The notes: generated from the letters alone by a model not told the origin. A DNA stretch of 15,216 nt from JAVBKP01 sp031553975 (GCA_031553975.1 JAVBKP010000119.1:1-15216), one strand, 5' to 3'. Positions 1-7,560 are shown, numbered from the stretch's first letter. Numbers and translations: made by a program.

Positions 1-46
1 TTATTGTGCATAATGGAAATTTAATATAATGAGAGGTATGATAGAA

Positions 47-694
47 ATGGAAATTGAAAAAATCAGCAATAGGCATATTTTATTTAAATATACCCTGCCA
101 AAGTGGGATTTAAAATTACATCTTATTAGGGGGCAAAAGAATAATTACGTCATAGATACGGGGCTAGGCTCTGAAAGTGTTGCGCCAATAAAAGAATACT
201 TGGGCAATGATGCTAAACCCATCATTGTCATTAATACCCATCACCACTGGGATCATGTTTGGGGTAATAATTGTTTTAACGATTGCGTCATTGTCTCTCA
301 CCGCCTTTGCAGGGAGCGAATGCTTTCAAAATGGGCTGAAATGATAGAAAAGAACGGCAAATTTATTCGCGGAGATGCTACCATGTGTTTGCCTAATCTA
401 ACATTCGAAGATACTATGTTTTTCCCAGAAGATAAGATTAGAATTTTCTATGCGCCTGGTCACACAACGGATGGTATCAACGTCCTCGATGAGGAAGAAA
501 TGGTATTAAATGTGGGCGACAATATTGGTGACAATATGGATGAGATTGTACCTGAATTAGAGATGGAAAAAAGTGTTTATTTAGAATCATTAGCAAAATA
601 TAAAGCATTAAATATAACCACCTGTGTTTCGGGGCACAATATTATCTTAGGAAACGAAATTTTTGAGGCAATTGAAAAGCAAGTGATGTCATAA
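47..694 (+). CDS. MBL-fold (metallo-beta-lactamase superfamily) hydrolase
   Basis: Predicted 215-residue soluble metal-dependent hydrolase. The MBL signature HHHWDH (residues 65-70; HxHxDH) supplies H65, H67, D69 and H70. The remaining ligands fit H139 in APGHTTDG, D158 in VGDN and H197 near the C-terminus, so a complete two-metal site is visible. There is no signal peptide or membrane segment, so it should be cytoplasmic. The substrate cannot be read from sequence: the superfamily includes glyoxalase II-like thioesterases, lactonases and others. I chose the ATG at 47 because GAGAGG at 31-36 lies 10 nt upstream. In-frame ATGs at 29 and 38 have no properly spaced RBS. The gene stands alone on the plus strand and ends at a hairpin shared with the convergent neighbour. 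The family call is firm and the function is open. Confidence 0.9.
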   Translation: MEIEKISNRHILFKYTLPKWDLKLHLIRGQKNNYVIDTGLGSESVAPIKEYLGNDAKPIIVINTHHHWDHVWGNNCFNDCVIVSHRLCRERMLSKWAEMIEKNGKFIRGDATMCLPNLTFEDTMFFPEDKIRIFYAPGHTTDGINVLDEEEMVLNVGDNIGDNMDEIVPELEMEKSVYLESLAKYKALNITTCVSGHNIILGNEIFEAIEKQVMS

Positions 695-703
695 GCTATA
701 TAG

Positions 704-740
704 AAAAATCGCCTATGCAGCATCTTGCACAGGCGATTTT
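704..740. terminator. Bidirectional Rho-independent terminator
   Basis: AAAATCGCCT-A-TGC pairs with GCA-C-AGGCGATTTT around an 8-nt loop, with a single mismatch. The stem is A-rich on one side and T-rich on the other, so it can terminate both the plus-strand MBL gene (stop at 692-694) and the minus-strand PNPOx-like gene (stop at 742-744). It fills the whole gap between the two convergent genes. Confidence 0.85.
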
Positions 741-741
741 A

Positions 742-1149
742 TTAAAATTCGAATGTTTCAGCTGGAGCGAATCCTTGAACATAGGATACTTTGCCATGCT
801 CTAGGCAAAATAATGTTAATCCATTAGACTCTACGGTTGGGTAGACAGCTTTCACGCCTTCAGCAGCGCAATCATGTAGTCGTTTAATAATATCTGCATC
901 ATTTACAACCTTTGCATCTCCATAAATCCGGAAAGTGTATCCACTAGCATTGCAAATAAAGGCAACTGCTGGGTTTGATTGGATTTGTTTCCAAACAGGT
1001 TTAGCACATGAAGTGAAAAAATATACTTTGCCGTCTTCTATTGATTGAAGCTGCCAACCACGAACATCTGGCTTGTTTTGCTCATCCACCGTAGCGAAAT
1101 AACCCGCTGTATGTACTGGTATCAACGATTGTAACTCTTTAAAATCCAT
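742..1149 (-). CDS. Pyridoxamine 5'-phosphate oxidase (PNPOx-like) family protein
   Basis: Small 135-residue protein of the PNPOx-like split-barrel flavin-binding type. The pattern fits: an N-terminal helix, then strands such as GYFATVDEQNKPDVRGW, then VYFFTSCAKPVWKQIQSNPAVAF and FRIYGDAKVV, which is the usual order in short single-domain members. Family members bind FMN or F420-type cofactors, or haem, and reduce small molecules. The substrate here is unknown, and true PdxH activity is unlikely given the short length. The open frame extends 31 codons further upstream, but the ATG at 1149 has AGGAGG seven nt before it and is the clear start. It has its own promoter (1198-1226) with a palindrome just downstream, suggesting repressor control. 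Confidence 0.88.
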   Translation of the reverse strand: MDFKELQSLIPVHTAGYFATVDEQNKPDVRGWQLQSIEDGKVYFFTSCAKPVWKQIQSNPAVAFICNASGYTFRIYGDAKVVNDADIIKRLHDCAAEGVKAVYPTVESNGLTLFCLEHGKVSYVQGFAPAETFEF

Positions 1150-1174
1150 AATAGAACCTCCTAAAATATTAACT

Positions 1175-1190
1175 GACAACAAGGGTTGTC
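1175..1190. promoter_or_regulatory. Palindrome GACAAC-N4-GTTGTC, candidate operator
   Basis: A perfect 6-bp inverted repeat with a 4-nt centre lies 7 nt downstream of the proposed -10 of the PNPOx-like gene, across the expected transcription start. This is the usual position of a roadblock operator for a dimeric repressor. No cognate regulator gene lies next to it, so the binding protein is unknown. Confidence 0.4.
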
Positions 1191-1197
1191 TAAAATA

Positions 1198-1226
1198 ATG
1201 ATAGCAGAAGTTACTTGGTGTTGCAA
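1198..1226 (-). promoter_or_regulatory. Probable sigma-A promoter of the PNPOx-like gene
   Basis: On the minus strand TTGCAA (1221-1226) and TATCAT (1198-1203) are separated by exactly 17 nt. The predicted start is about 40 nt upstream of the AGGAGG site of the PNPOx-like gene. The promoter would drive a monocistronic transcript ending at the 704-740 terminator. This is pattern matching only. Confidence 0.55.
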
Positions 1227-1251
1227 CCACCAAAAGTTTCATATCTGCTGT

Positions 1252-2298
1252 CTAAATAATCCACCTGTTTAGAATCGGTACCTTTGAAATAATAAAATAA
1301 AAGGTGATGCTACAAGCCATATTTAATAAAACCACCATAGGAACTGAAATAATATTGGGGAACAAATCTATTGTTATGCCAACTTTCGCAAATAAATATA
1401 TAAAAAGCACATGAATCAGGTAGATGCAAAATGATGCTTTTGAAACATATGTCACAGTTTTTAGCCACCACTTTGTTGAAAAAGGCTTGGTTGTCATGAT
1501 GAGACCAAAAATACCTATGGCCATGAAACATACACCAATGCTCATCCCCTCAAGAAAACTCAAATACCTACTTCCGCTATGCACTGACATATACCAAGTC
1601 CCTAAAAACCCAATGGCAAAACCAGCACAGAAAATTGCTATCCACCCTGATTTTTTCAGGGACATACGAAACTCGGCAATATAAAAACCTAACACAAAAT
1701 ATCCTATGGCAGCATAGGACATATTCATCAACCATTGCACCGGTATGCCTGATATATGATTGAGCGGCCAAAATGGTTTAAGGCTGGGATAGACGATACC
1801 TAGCGCAAACCAAATGATTAAAAAATAGTTTAGTGTATGCCTGCTTGCGTTTTGTACAAAAGTTTTGGTTATTGGTAAGAAGGCATATACAAGTAAAATT
1901 ATGTGCAAATAATATAAGTGAAACTCTTGTCTGAACATCAAGATATTTTTAATTGCGTCCAAAAAAGACGAACCTGTAATAGCGGTTTGTTCATCAATTA
2001 GATGATACAGCTGATAAAACATGGCCCAAAACAACATAGCGACCACTATCCTCAGTATGTACTTGGCATATAGTCTTGAGATTGAAACCTCTTTTTTTGA
2101 GCTAAGAAACAGCACCCCTGAGCACATGAGAAATATAGGGACACTAGATCTTGTCAATGTGCCCCAAAACAAGCTCGATAGCCAGTCTATCGAACCTATG
2201 CTATCTGTTAATAAATTAGAAGTGTGTATGGTAATCACCCCAAGAATAGCCAATGTTTTTAGCAAATCAATGTGATAGTTTCTTGCATTTTCACCCAT
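1252..2298 (-). CDS. Acyltransferase 3 family integral membrane protein
   Basis: Predicted 348-residue multi-pass membrane O-acyltransferase. The N-terminus after the start has the family pattern NYHIDLLKTLAILGVITIHTS, with Asp11 and the conserved His25. About ten hydrophobic segments follow to the C-terminus, as in acyltransferase-3 proteins that move acyl groups from carriers onto extracytoplasmic sugars or peptidoglycan. Nothing fixes the acceptor. The ATG at 2298 is chosen because AGGGGG lies 5 nt upstream; the open frame runs 16 codons further into the preceding aminotransferase gene without an RBS. It starts 16 nt after the aminotransferase stop, so the two are almost certainly co-transcribed, although the metabolic link is not obvious. 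I see no clear terminator before the next promoter at 1198-1226. Confidence 0.87.
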   Translation of the reverse strand: MGENARNYHIDLLKTLAILGVITIHTSNLLTDSIGSIDWLSSLFWGTLTRSSVPIFLMCSGVLFLSSKKEVSISRLYAKYILRIVVAMLFWAMFYQLYHLIDEQTAITGSSFLDAIKNILMFRQEFHLYYLHIILLVYAFLPITKTFVQNASRHTLNYFLIIWFALGIVYPSLKPFWPLNHISGIPVQWLMNMSYAAIGYFVLGFYIAEFRMSLKKSGWIAIFCAGFAIGFLGTWYMSVHSGSRYLSFLEGMSIGVCFMAIGIFGLIMTTKPFSTKWWLKTVTYVSKASFCIYLIHVLFIYLFAKVGITIDLFPNIISVPMVVLLNMACSITFYFIISKVPILNRWII

Positions 2299-2314
2299 AT
2301 ATCCCCCTTGGTTT

Positions 2315-3592
2315 CTATACATTGTCCTGTAGACCGTCAAATGCATTTCGTAACTCTGCCATCAAAAATGCAATATCTTTTTCCTCTATCACAAGAGGTG
2401 GTTGCAGTGCAATCACATTTCTGCCGATTCCGTTTTTGCCGACAATAATTCCCACTTCTAGAAGTTTGTCCAATATTTTCTCCACTAGATCAGGCCGTGG
2501 GCTGCCGTCTGGGTCGCCTATTTCAATGCCTTGCATTAGTCCATGACCTCTTACAGCACGAACAAATTTTGGCATGTCCAGTGATAGTTTTTTGAGTTCA
2601 TGATGAAGGATATTTCCTAGCGCAAAGGATCGCTTTACTAAATCATGCTCTTCTATATAATCCAGCACAGCCAGTGCCGATGCACAAGACACTGGATTCC
2701 CACCAAGGGTAGAGGCAGAAGGTTTTACAAAAGATGCTGCTATGTGGCTGGTGGCGCTATAAGCCGCTATTGGCACGCCATTCCCTAGTGCTTTTGCCAT
2801 GGTCATAATATCCGGCACTACGTCAAAATGCTCTATGGCGAACATTTTGCCCGTTCGCGCAAAACCAGTCTGCACTTCGTCGATAATCATGAGTACATTA
2901 TGTTTTTTTAGTAGTTTTTGTACTTCTTGAAAGTACCATTGTGGAGGTGGGGTAATGCCGCCGTTTCCTTGGATCGGCTCAGCTATAAATGCTGCTATAG
3001 TATTGCCATGCTGGTTTAATATTTCTTCCAAAGAGGCTAAGGATTTCTTGGCTGTTGACTCTTTATCGTCTCTGCCATATGGATTAGGTATAAAGTGAAC
3101 ACCTGCATAAAGCTCATCGTCCGTTCGCCACATAGGTATCCCCGTAACGCTCATGGTCAAGTTGGTCCTGCCATGTAGCCCACCTTCTATGGCCACGAAT
3201 TCTTTTTTACCTGTATGTAAGCGTGCTAGCAACAAGGCTCCTTCGTTTGCTTCAGAGCCAGAGTTGCAAAAGAAAGTGGTATCAATATCTCCAGGTAACA
3301 CCCCCGCCAGTCTTTCAGCCAACTGTACAACAGGTTCTGTTAAGTATATATTACACACATGCTGTAGCGTTGTGACTTGATCAATTATACGCTGCGTGAT
3401 ATAGGGATTTGCATGACCACAATTCATAACAGATACTCCCGCAAAAAAGTCTAAATACTTCTTTCCGTTCTCGTCATACACATACTGCATTTCGCCTCGA
3501 ACCAATTGAGGCGGGTTGCTATAAAAATATCCTACACAAGGAACCATAAATTTTTTCCGTTTTTCGATTACATTATTACGACCAATATACAT
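2315..3592 (-). CDS. Class III PLP-dependent aminotransferase (aspartate aminotransferase family)
   Basis: Predicted 425-residue cytoplasmic fold-type I aminotransferase of the subgroup that includes alanine-glyoxylate aminotransferase 2, 4-aminobutyrate and acetylornithine aminotransferases. Visible marks are SGSEANEGA (about 111-119, phosphate binding), LHGRT (139-143), IIDEVQTGFARTGK (236-249, with D238 contacting the pyridine nitrogen) and the Schiff-base lysine K267 in TMAKALGNGVP. Length is normal for the family. The start is the ATG at 3592, with AAGGAG six nt upstream; a GTG at 3610 is in frame but has no RBS. It is divergent from an alanine/glycine-type symporter, which suggests alanine or a related amino acid as amino donor. 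That specificity is inference. It is the first gene of an operon with the acyltransferase. Confidence 0.92.
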   Translation of the reverse strand: MYIGRNNVIEKRKKFMVPCVGYFYSNPPQLVRGEMQYVYDENGKKYLDFFAGVSVMNCGHANPYITQRIIDQVTTLQHVCNIYLTEPVVQLAERLAGVLPGDIDTTFFCNSGSEANEGALLLARLHTGKKEFVAIEGGLHGRTNLTMSVTGIPMWRTDDELYAGVHFIPNPYGRDDKESTAKKSLASLEEILNQHGNTIAAFIAEPIQGNGGITPPPQWYFQEVQKLLKKHNVLMIIDEVQTGFARTGKMFAIEHFDVVPDIMTMAKALGNGVPIAAYSATSHIAASFVKPSASTLGGNPVSCASALAVLDYIEEHDLVKRSFALGNILHHELKKLSLDMPKFVRAVRGHGLMQGIEIGDPDGSPRPDLVEKILDKLLEVGIIVGKNGIGRNVIALQPPLVIEEKDIAFLMAELRNAFDGLQDNV

Positions 3593-3605
3593 ATTCTTCT
3601 CCTTT

Positions 3606-3620
3606 TTCACGTAAGGTGAA
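3606..3620. promoter_or_regulatory. Short palindrome TTCAC-N5-GTGAA in the divergent control region
   Basis: A perfect 5-bp inverted repeat lies between the -10 at 3636-3641 and the RBS of the aminotransferase gene, in its 5' untranslated region. It could be an operator for the operon, but arms this short can occur by chance. Confidence 0.25.
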
Positions 3621-3635
3621 TAGACCCATGATTAA

Positions 3636-3664
3636 ATGGTATCAGACAATTTGCTAAATGTCAA
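3636..3664 (-). promoter_or_regulatory. Sigma-A promoter of the aminotransferase-acyltransferase operon
   Basis: On the minus strand, consensus TTGACA (3659-3664) and TACCAT (3636-3641) are separated by 17 nt. The predicted start is about 35-40 nt before the ATG at 3592. The -35 lies only 10 nt from the start codon of the divergent symporter, so the two genes share a very short control region. Confidence 0.65.
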
Positions 3665-3673
3665 AGAAAAGGA

Positions 3674-5122
3674 ATGGTGGTCGCCATAGAAGAAATAATT
3701 CATAACATACACAAATTGATGTGGAGTAACACATTTATCTTTATTTGCCTTGCTACAGGGCTTTATTTTTCCCTTAGAACAAGATTTCTACAAGTTCGTC
3801 ATTTGGGAAGGATGATAAAATATTTATTTGTAGGAACTGGCTCAAAGTCTGGAATCAGCTCCTTTCAATCCTTTGCCATGGGTCTTGCTGGCAGGGTTGG
3901 CACTGGCAACATCGCAGGTGTGGGGGCGGCCATTGCATTTGGGGGACCAGGAGCGATTTTTTGGATGTGGGCCATTGCCTTCTTAGGGGCAGGTTCTGCT
4001 TTTGTAGAGTCTACCTTGGGACAGATTTATAAAACACAAGGAAATGGCGAATATGTAGGCGGGCCTGCCTTTTATATTTCCAAAGGCACTGGACAGAAAT
4101 GGTTTGGTGTTCTTTTCGCTCTTGTTACGGCAGTAGCACTGGGAATATGTCTACCTGGCGTTCAGTCTTATAGTATGACATCTGCCTTAGAGCTGGCTTT
4201 TGACGTGCCTAAATGGATAGCCGGTATTATCATTGTGGGCGCCATGTCTTTGGTGATTGTAGGTGGCATCAAGCGGCTAGCTAGTGTAGCTGAGGCCGTC
4301 GTGCCATTGATGGCAGGGCTTTATATCCTATTTGCCATGATCATTATGATTATAAAAGTGGACCAAGTCCCTGAAGTCTTTCGCTTGATACTTTCTAGTG
4401 CTTTTGGGAAAGACCAATTTTTTGGTGGTATGCTAGGCTCTGCCATCATGTGGGGTGTAAAGAGAGGGATTTATTCCAACGAAGCCGGTCAGGGCACAGG
4501 GGCTCATGCAGCAGCCGCCGCCGAGGTAGACCACCCAGCCAAACAAGGTTTGGTGCAAGCCTTTTCTGTGTATGTAGATACATTGTTTGTGTGTTCTGCT
4601 ACTGCTTTTATGATTCTTTCCACCAATTGCTATAATGTTATAGATCATGCCACTGGAGCAGTGATTTATCAGGGTAGTATTCCAGAGGCTACAGAAGGCG
4701 GCAGTGCCGCCTTCACCCAGTTCGCTGTGGATTCTGTGTTCAGCGGACTGGGCACCCCCTTCGTGGCTGTAGCCTTATCCTGCTTTGCCTTCACAGCCCT
4801 ATTGTCTCACTACTATATGGCAGAGACAAATGTTAAGTTTTTAACAAAGAATAAATTTGCCCGATATGGATTTGCTCTGCTTTTTTTAGCTGCTACGTTT
4901 TACGGCTCCGTCAGGTCCGCAGACCTTGCCTGGACATTGGGCGATATAGGTGTGGCCGCCATGGCCTATCTCAATATAGTAGCCATGTATTTGTTGCAAC
5001 GTCCAGCTATTGCCGCCCTAAAAGACTTTGAGCGTCAGCTAAAAGCTGGCGCTCAAAAGTTCAACTTTAACCCACGCCGATGCGGCATAAAAGGTGCCGA
5101 TTTTTGGGAGAAAAAAAGCTAA
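3674..5122 (+). CDS. Alanine/glycine:cation symporter family protein (AGCS)
   Basis: Predicted 482-residue Na+ (or H+)-coupled amino-acid symporter with about ten or eleven membrane segments. AGCS signatures are clear: GRVGTGNIAGVGAAIAFGG in the N-terminal third and GVKRGIYSNEAGQGTGAHA in the middle, which is the most conserved block of the family. Length is typical. Family substrates are alanine and glycine, and the divergent aminotransferase supports an alanine-like substrate by context. The exact start is uncertain. The ATG at 3674 directly abuts its purine-rich tract (AAAAGGA, 3667-3673), and a GTG one codon on (3677) is only slightly better placed. The family N-terminus fits either. An 11-bp hairpin with an AAA loop lies in the last part of the coding region (5030-5054). 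No terminator is visible after the stop. Confidence 0.93.
   Translation: MVVAIEEIIHNIHKLMWSNTFIFICLATGLYFSLRTRFLQVRHLGRMIKYLFVGTGSKSGISSFQSFAMGLAGRVGTGNIAGVGAAIAFGGPGAIFWMWAIAFLGAGSAFVESTLGQIYKTQGNGEYVGGPAFYISKGTGQKWFGVLFALVTAVALGICLPGVQSYSMTSALELAFDVPKWIAGIIIVGAMSLVIVGGIKRLASVAEAVVPLMAGLYILFAMIIMIIKVDQVPEVFRLILSSAFGKDQFFGGMLGSAIMWGVKRGIYSNEAGQGTGAHAAAAAEVDHPAKQGLVQAFSVYVDTLFVCSATAFMILSTNCYNVIDHATGAVIYQGSIPEATEGGSAAFTQFAVDSVFSGLGTPFVAVALSCFAFTALLSHYYMAETNVKFLTKNKFARYGFALLFLAATFYGSVRSADLAWTLGDIGVAAMAYLNIVAMYLLQRPAIAALKDFERQLKAGAQKFNFNPRRCGIKGADFWEKKS
5030..5054 (+). repeat. Intragenic stem-loop at the 3' end of the symporter gene
   Basis: GAGCGTCAGCT and AGCTGGCGCTC form an 11-bp stem with one G-U pair and an AAA loop, about 70 nt before the stop codon. 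There is no T-tract, so it is not a standard terminator. It could protect or pause the 3' end of the mRNA, since no terminator follows the gene. Confidence 0.4.
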
Positions 5123-5126
5123 TGGC

Positions 5127-5291
5127 TCAAAGGGGACGGTTCTCTTGCTTCCTACTATTAATAAAAAGATCTATGTCTTCAATAATATATTGTGGGGCAG
5201 TGGTGTGAAGTGCCACAGCTTTGACCTTTCATTTTCAAGCATTGCATACAGTTCTGAATTGCAAAATAGCAGATAATCTTACTTCATCCAT
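5127..5291 (-). pseudogene. Decayed DUF3791 family gene
   Basis: Reading the minus strand from the ATG at 5291 gives MDEVRLSAILQFRTVCNA, then two in-frame TGA codons (5235-5237 and 5229-5231). The same frame then gives LHTTAPQYIIEDIDLFINSRK before a TGA at 5127-5129. The second segment closely resembles the C-terminal LHT..(G)..YI..DI..(Y/F)I pattern of DUF3791 proteins, which are about 70 residues long; the first fits their N-terminus. About 20 central codons appear to be missing, besides the two stops. Its start codon overlaps the end of the preceding DUF3990 remnant by 8 nt, the kind of coupling expected of an original gene pair. Identification is by pattern recall and should be tested against Pfam. 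Confidence 0.6.
5132..5143 (+). repeat. GGGGACGGTTCT repeat end (REP-like half site)
   Basis: This 12-mer occurs again in inverted orientation at 8171-8182, where it ends a long perfect hairpin. Here it is a single arm located 10 nt after the symporter stop codon. On the other strand it forms the last codons of the decayed DUF3791 frame. The same GGGGACGGTTCT-type motif is one I associate with intergenic REP-like elements and RAYT-type transposases in Firmicutes, from memory only. Confidence 0.5.
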
Positions 5292-5440
5292 TTTTTTCAC
5301 CATCTAATTTATCAGCAGTGCCTGCGAATTTCAGATAGGATAAGTCTTTTTCCGTAGAAAAACGCAAAATCTAAGGTTCTTATTTGATGTAAAAGTCTAG
5401 GTTTGTCAACGATTACATTGCTACCATGAAACAAAATCAT
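5284..5440 (-). pseudogene. Truncated, frameshifted DUF3990 family gene
   Basis: An N-terminal fragment starts at the ATG at 5440, six nt after AGAGGT: MILFHGSNVIVDKP, then RTLDF. This matches the start of DUF3990 proteins (LYHGS...V..P......LDFG.GFY). The frame then becomes non-homologous and stops at 5312. In another frame, RFSTEKDLSYLKF (from 5364) and on to a TGA at 5284-5286 looks like the family C-terminus. The simplest reading is deletion of about 100 central codons with a frame change. Intact members are about 160 residues; as I recall the family is grouped with ADP-ribosyltransferase-like folds and is often found next to DUF3791. The product cannot be functional as it stands. Confidence 0.6.
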
Positions 5441-5464
5441 ACGCATACCTCTATTTTTAAATCT

Positions 5465-5493
5465 ATTATACCCCGAAGCCTTCATAGAATCAA
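5465..5493 (-). promoter_or_regulatory. Relict promoter of the DUF3990/DUF3791 pair
   Basis: On the minus strand TTGATT (5488-5493) and a perfect TATAAT (5465-5470) are 17 nt apart. They precede the AGAGGT RBS and the ATG of the DUF3990 remnant. It sits just after the ftsH terminator and seems intact although the genes are broken. Confidence 0.5.
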
Positions 5494-5514
5494 TTGAAAT
5501 CAACATTCTGAATT

Positions 5515-5550
5515 AAAAACCCCCTGCCTAGTCGCAACCAAGCAGGGGGG
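5515..5550 (-). terminator. Rho-independent terminator of ftsH
   Basis: On the minus strand GCAGGGGG pairs with CCCCCTGC (plus positions 5520-5527 and 5542-5549) around a 14-nt loop. It is followed by GTTTTTAA. It lies 29 nt after the ftsH stop codon. Confidence 0.85.
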
Positions 5551-5578
5551 ATTGAATGTTTAATCTTACTGAATTTTC

Positions 5579-7543
5579 TTAATGCAATGGGCCAGGTCCG
5601 TCTTCTAATGCCTTTTCTTCGGCTCCTTCTGTTGTCCCTTCAATGGCTTTTGCCTCTTCGAGGCTTGCCTTAAATGTTGCTTCTTTTTCTTCGTCTTTGA
5701 ATCCCCAGCTACGTTCTGGTATCTCTCTTCCCTCAACTACTGCAAGGAATTGATCTGCATCTAGGTTCTCACGTTCTAGTAACAAGCTTGCAATGGCGTG
5801 AAGTTTGTCAACATTTTCAGATAACAACTTCTCAGCGTCGTCATATGCCATCTTTAGCTTTCTGCGAATCTCATCATCTATTTCACCAGCAAGCTGTTCA
5901 GAGTAGTTGCTCTTGCTAGAAAAGTCTTTTCCAAGGAAAACTTCATCTCCATCACCATAGTTAATAGGTCCAAACTTTTCGTTCATACCATATCTAGTGA
6001 TCATGTTTTTAACCATTCTCGTGGCACGCTCTAAGTCACTACCTGCACCAGTGCTAATATCACCTAATATCAGCTGCTCTGCTACCCTGCCTCCTAGCAA
6101 CATCAGTAAATTCTTCTCTAATTCAGATTTTGATACATAATCCTTATCTTCCTTTGGAAGCATCATGGTAAAGCCACCAGCTCTTCCACGTGGTGTGATT
6201 GTTACTTGATGAACTGGGTCTGCATCTGGCTGCAAGTACGCGATCAGCGCATGGCCTGCTTCGTGATAGGCAGTAAGCTTTCTTTCCTTTTCAATGACAA
6301 CCCGGCTTTTCTTCTCAGGGCCCATCATTACTTTGTTAATAGCCTCTTCCACTGCATCCATTTCGATTTTAACCCTATTCTTACGAGCTGTTAGAAGTGC
6401 CGCCTCATTTAGCATATTTTCAATATCAGCTGGGGTAAATCCTGGTGTTCTTTTTGCAAGCACTTTTGCGTCTACATCATCTGCCAATGGTTTGTTCCTA
6501 GAGTGGACTTTGAATATGGCCTCTCTGCCTTTGGCATCTGGTGTTCCAATGACCACTTGTCTATCAAAACGCCCTGGTCTAAGTAGCGCAGGGTCTAATA
6601 TGTCAGGTCTGTTTGTGGCCGCTAAAATGATAATACCTGCATTATCTGCAAATCCATCCATTTCTACCAATAGTTGGTTGAGCGTTTGCTCTCTTTCATC
6701 GTGTCCACCGCCAAGTCCGGCCCCTCTTTTACGCCCTACTGCATCTATTTCATCAATGAATACAATACATGGTGCTGTTTTTTTCGCTTGCTCAAATAAG
6801 TCCCTCACCCTAGAGGCTCCTACTCCTACAAACATTTCTACGAAGTCAGATCCGCTGATGCTATAAAATGGCACCCCTGCCTCACCTGCTGCCGCTTTTG
6901 AGATATAGGTTTTACCAGTACCTGGAGGCCCCACTAACAAGATTCCCTTCGGGATTCTAGCGCCCAGTTGGTTGTATTTCATCGGTGACTTTAGGAAGTC
7001 TACCACTTCAAATAATTCTTCTTTTTCTTCTTCTAGTCCTGCTACATCCTTAAATGTAATTTTTTTAAGATCCTCTTCTTTGTGAAGCTTAGCTCTGCTA
7101 CGTCCAAATGACATAACTTTGCCGCCGCCACCGCCGCCTCCAGCTTGACCCATCATCATGAAGAAGAATATTACCATGATCACAATCATCAAAAGAGTAG
7201 GAAGCATAGTCATAAGAATAGACGGTTGCTTAGGTGGCTCACCTACTTGCTTTATGTTTCCCGATTCAATTTGTGGGAAAACATACTTGGCATATACTGC
7301 ATTCCATTCTATGGCTGTTGGTGCATATGTTACGAATTTAGTGCCTGACTTCAATTCGCCATTGATAGTGGTATCCACATTATTAATCGTAGTTACATTC
7401 CCATTGATGACCTCAGTTACGAATACTGAGAAGTCAACTTTTTTAATGTCTTCTGCTTGTTTGCCTTGGTATGCCCACGCCGTCACCGCAATTATGACAA
7501 ATATTAATACATATATTGATAATTCTCTAAACCTTTTTTTCAA
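5579..7543 (-). CDS. ftsH: ATP-dependent zinc metalloprotease FtsH
   Basis: Membrane-anchored AAA+ protease that degrades misfolded membrane proteins and regulators; 654 residues, normal length. Order of parts: first membrane helix (about 8-25), extracytoplasmic domain (26-108), second helix (109-132), a Gly7 linker (135-141), then the AAA+ module with Walker A GPPGTGKT (205-212), pore MFVG (237-240), Walker B VFIDEID (261-267) and an SRH ending LRPGRFDR (321-328). The protease domain has zinc motif HEAGH (427-431) and a third ligand D503 in GSDLERAT. The acidic C-terminal tail is poorly conserved in the family. The start codon is TTG at 7543, six nt after a GGGGG RBS. All catalytic residues are present. 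A promoter lies just upstream, so ftsH need not depend on DUF6530 transcription. Confidence 0.98.
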   Translation of the reverse strand: MKKRFRELSIYVLIFVIIAVTAWAYQGKQAEDIKKVDFSVFVTEVINGNVTTINNVDTTINGELKSGTKFVTYAPTAIEWNAVYAKYVFPQIESGNIKQVGEPPKQPSILMTMLPTLLMIVIMVIFFFMMMGQAGGGGGGGKVMSFGRSRAKLHKEEDLKKITFKDVAGLEEEKEELFEVVDFLKSPMKYNQLGARIPKGILLVGPPGTGKTYISKAAAGEAGVPFYSISGSDFVEMFVGVGASRVRDLFEQAKKTAPCIVFIDEIDAVGRKRGAGLGGGHDEREQTLNQLLVEMDGFADNAGIIILAATNRPDILDPALLRPGRFDRQVVIGTPDAKGREAIFKVHSRNKPLADDVDAKVLAKRTPGFTPADIENMLNEAALLTARKNRVKIEMDAVEEAINKVMMGPEKKSRVVIEKERKLTAYHEAGHALIAYLQPDADPVHQVTITPRGRAGGFTMMLPKEDKDYVSKSELEKNLLMLLGGRVAEQLILGDISTGAGSDLERATRMVKNMITRYGMNEKFGPINYGDGDEVFLGKDFSSKSNYSEQLAGEIDDEIRRKLKMAYDDAEKLLSENVDKLHAIASLLLERENLDADQFLAVVEGREIPERSWGFKDEEKEATFKASLEEAKAIEGTTEGAEEKALEDGPGPLH

Positions 7544-7560
7544 AGTAATCCCCCTTGTTT

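Noticed and set aside
25..30. TATAAT just before the MBL gene as its promoter
   Set aside because: A start about 7 nt downstream would fall at or after the RBS at 31-36 that the chosen ATG needs, and no good -35 lies 17 nt upstream. The true promoter probably lies outside the window.
742..1242. Longer PNPOx-like protein starting at 1242
   Set aside because: The extra 31 residues would start upstream of the predicted promoter region and are not family-like; the AGGAGG-ATG at 1149 is decisive.
5030..5054. Hairpin as terminator of the symporter gene
   Set aside because: It is well paired but lies inside the coding region and has no T-run after it; listed as an intragenic stem-loop instead.
5312..5506. 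64-codon ORF as an intact small gene
   Set aside because: Its first 22 codons contain the -10 element and the RBS of the DUF3990 remnant, and its last part is out of frame with the family sequence. It is treated as part of a pseudogene.
6294..6866. 190-codon open frame on the plus strand inside ftsH
   Set aside because: It is antisense to the conserved AAA+ domain, has Ser/Ala-rich low-complexity translation, no RBS and no recognisable family, so it is a shadow of the ftsH frame.
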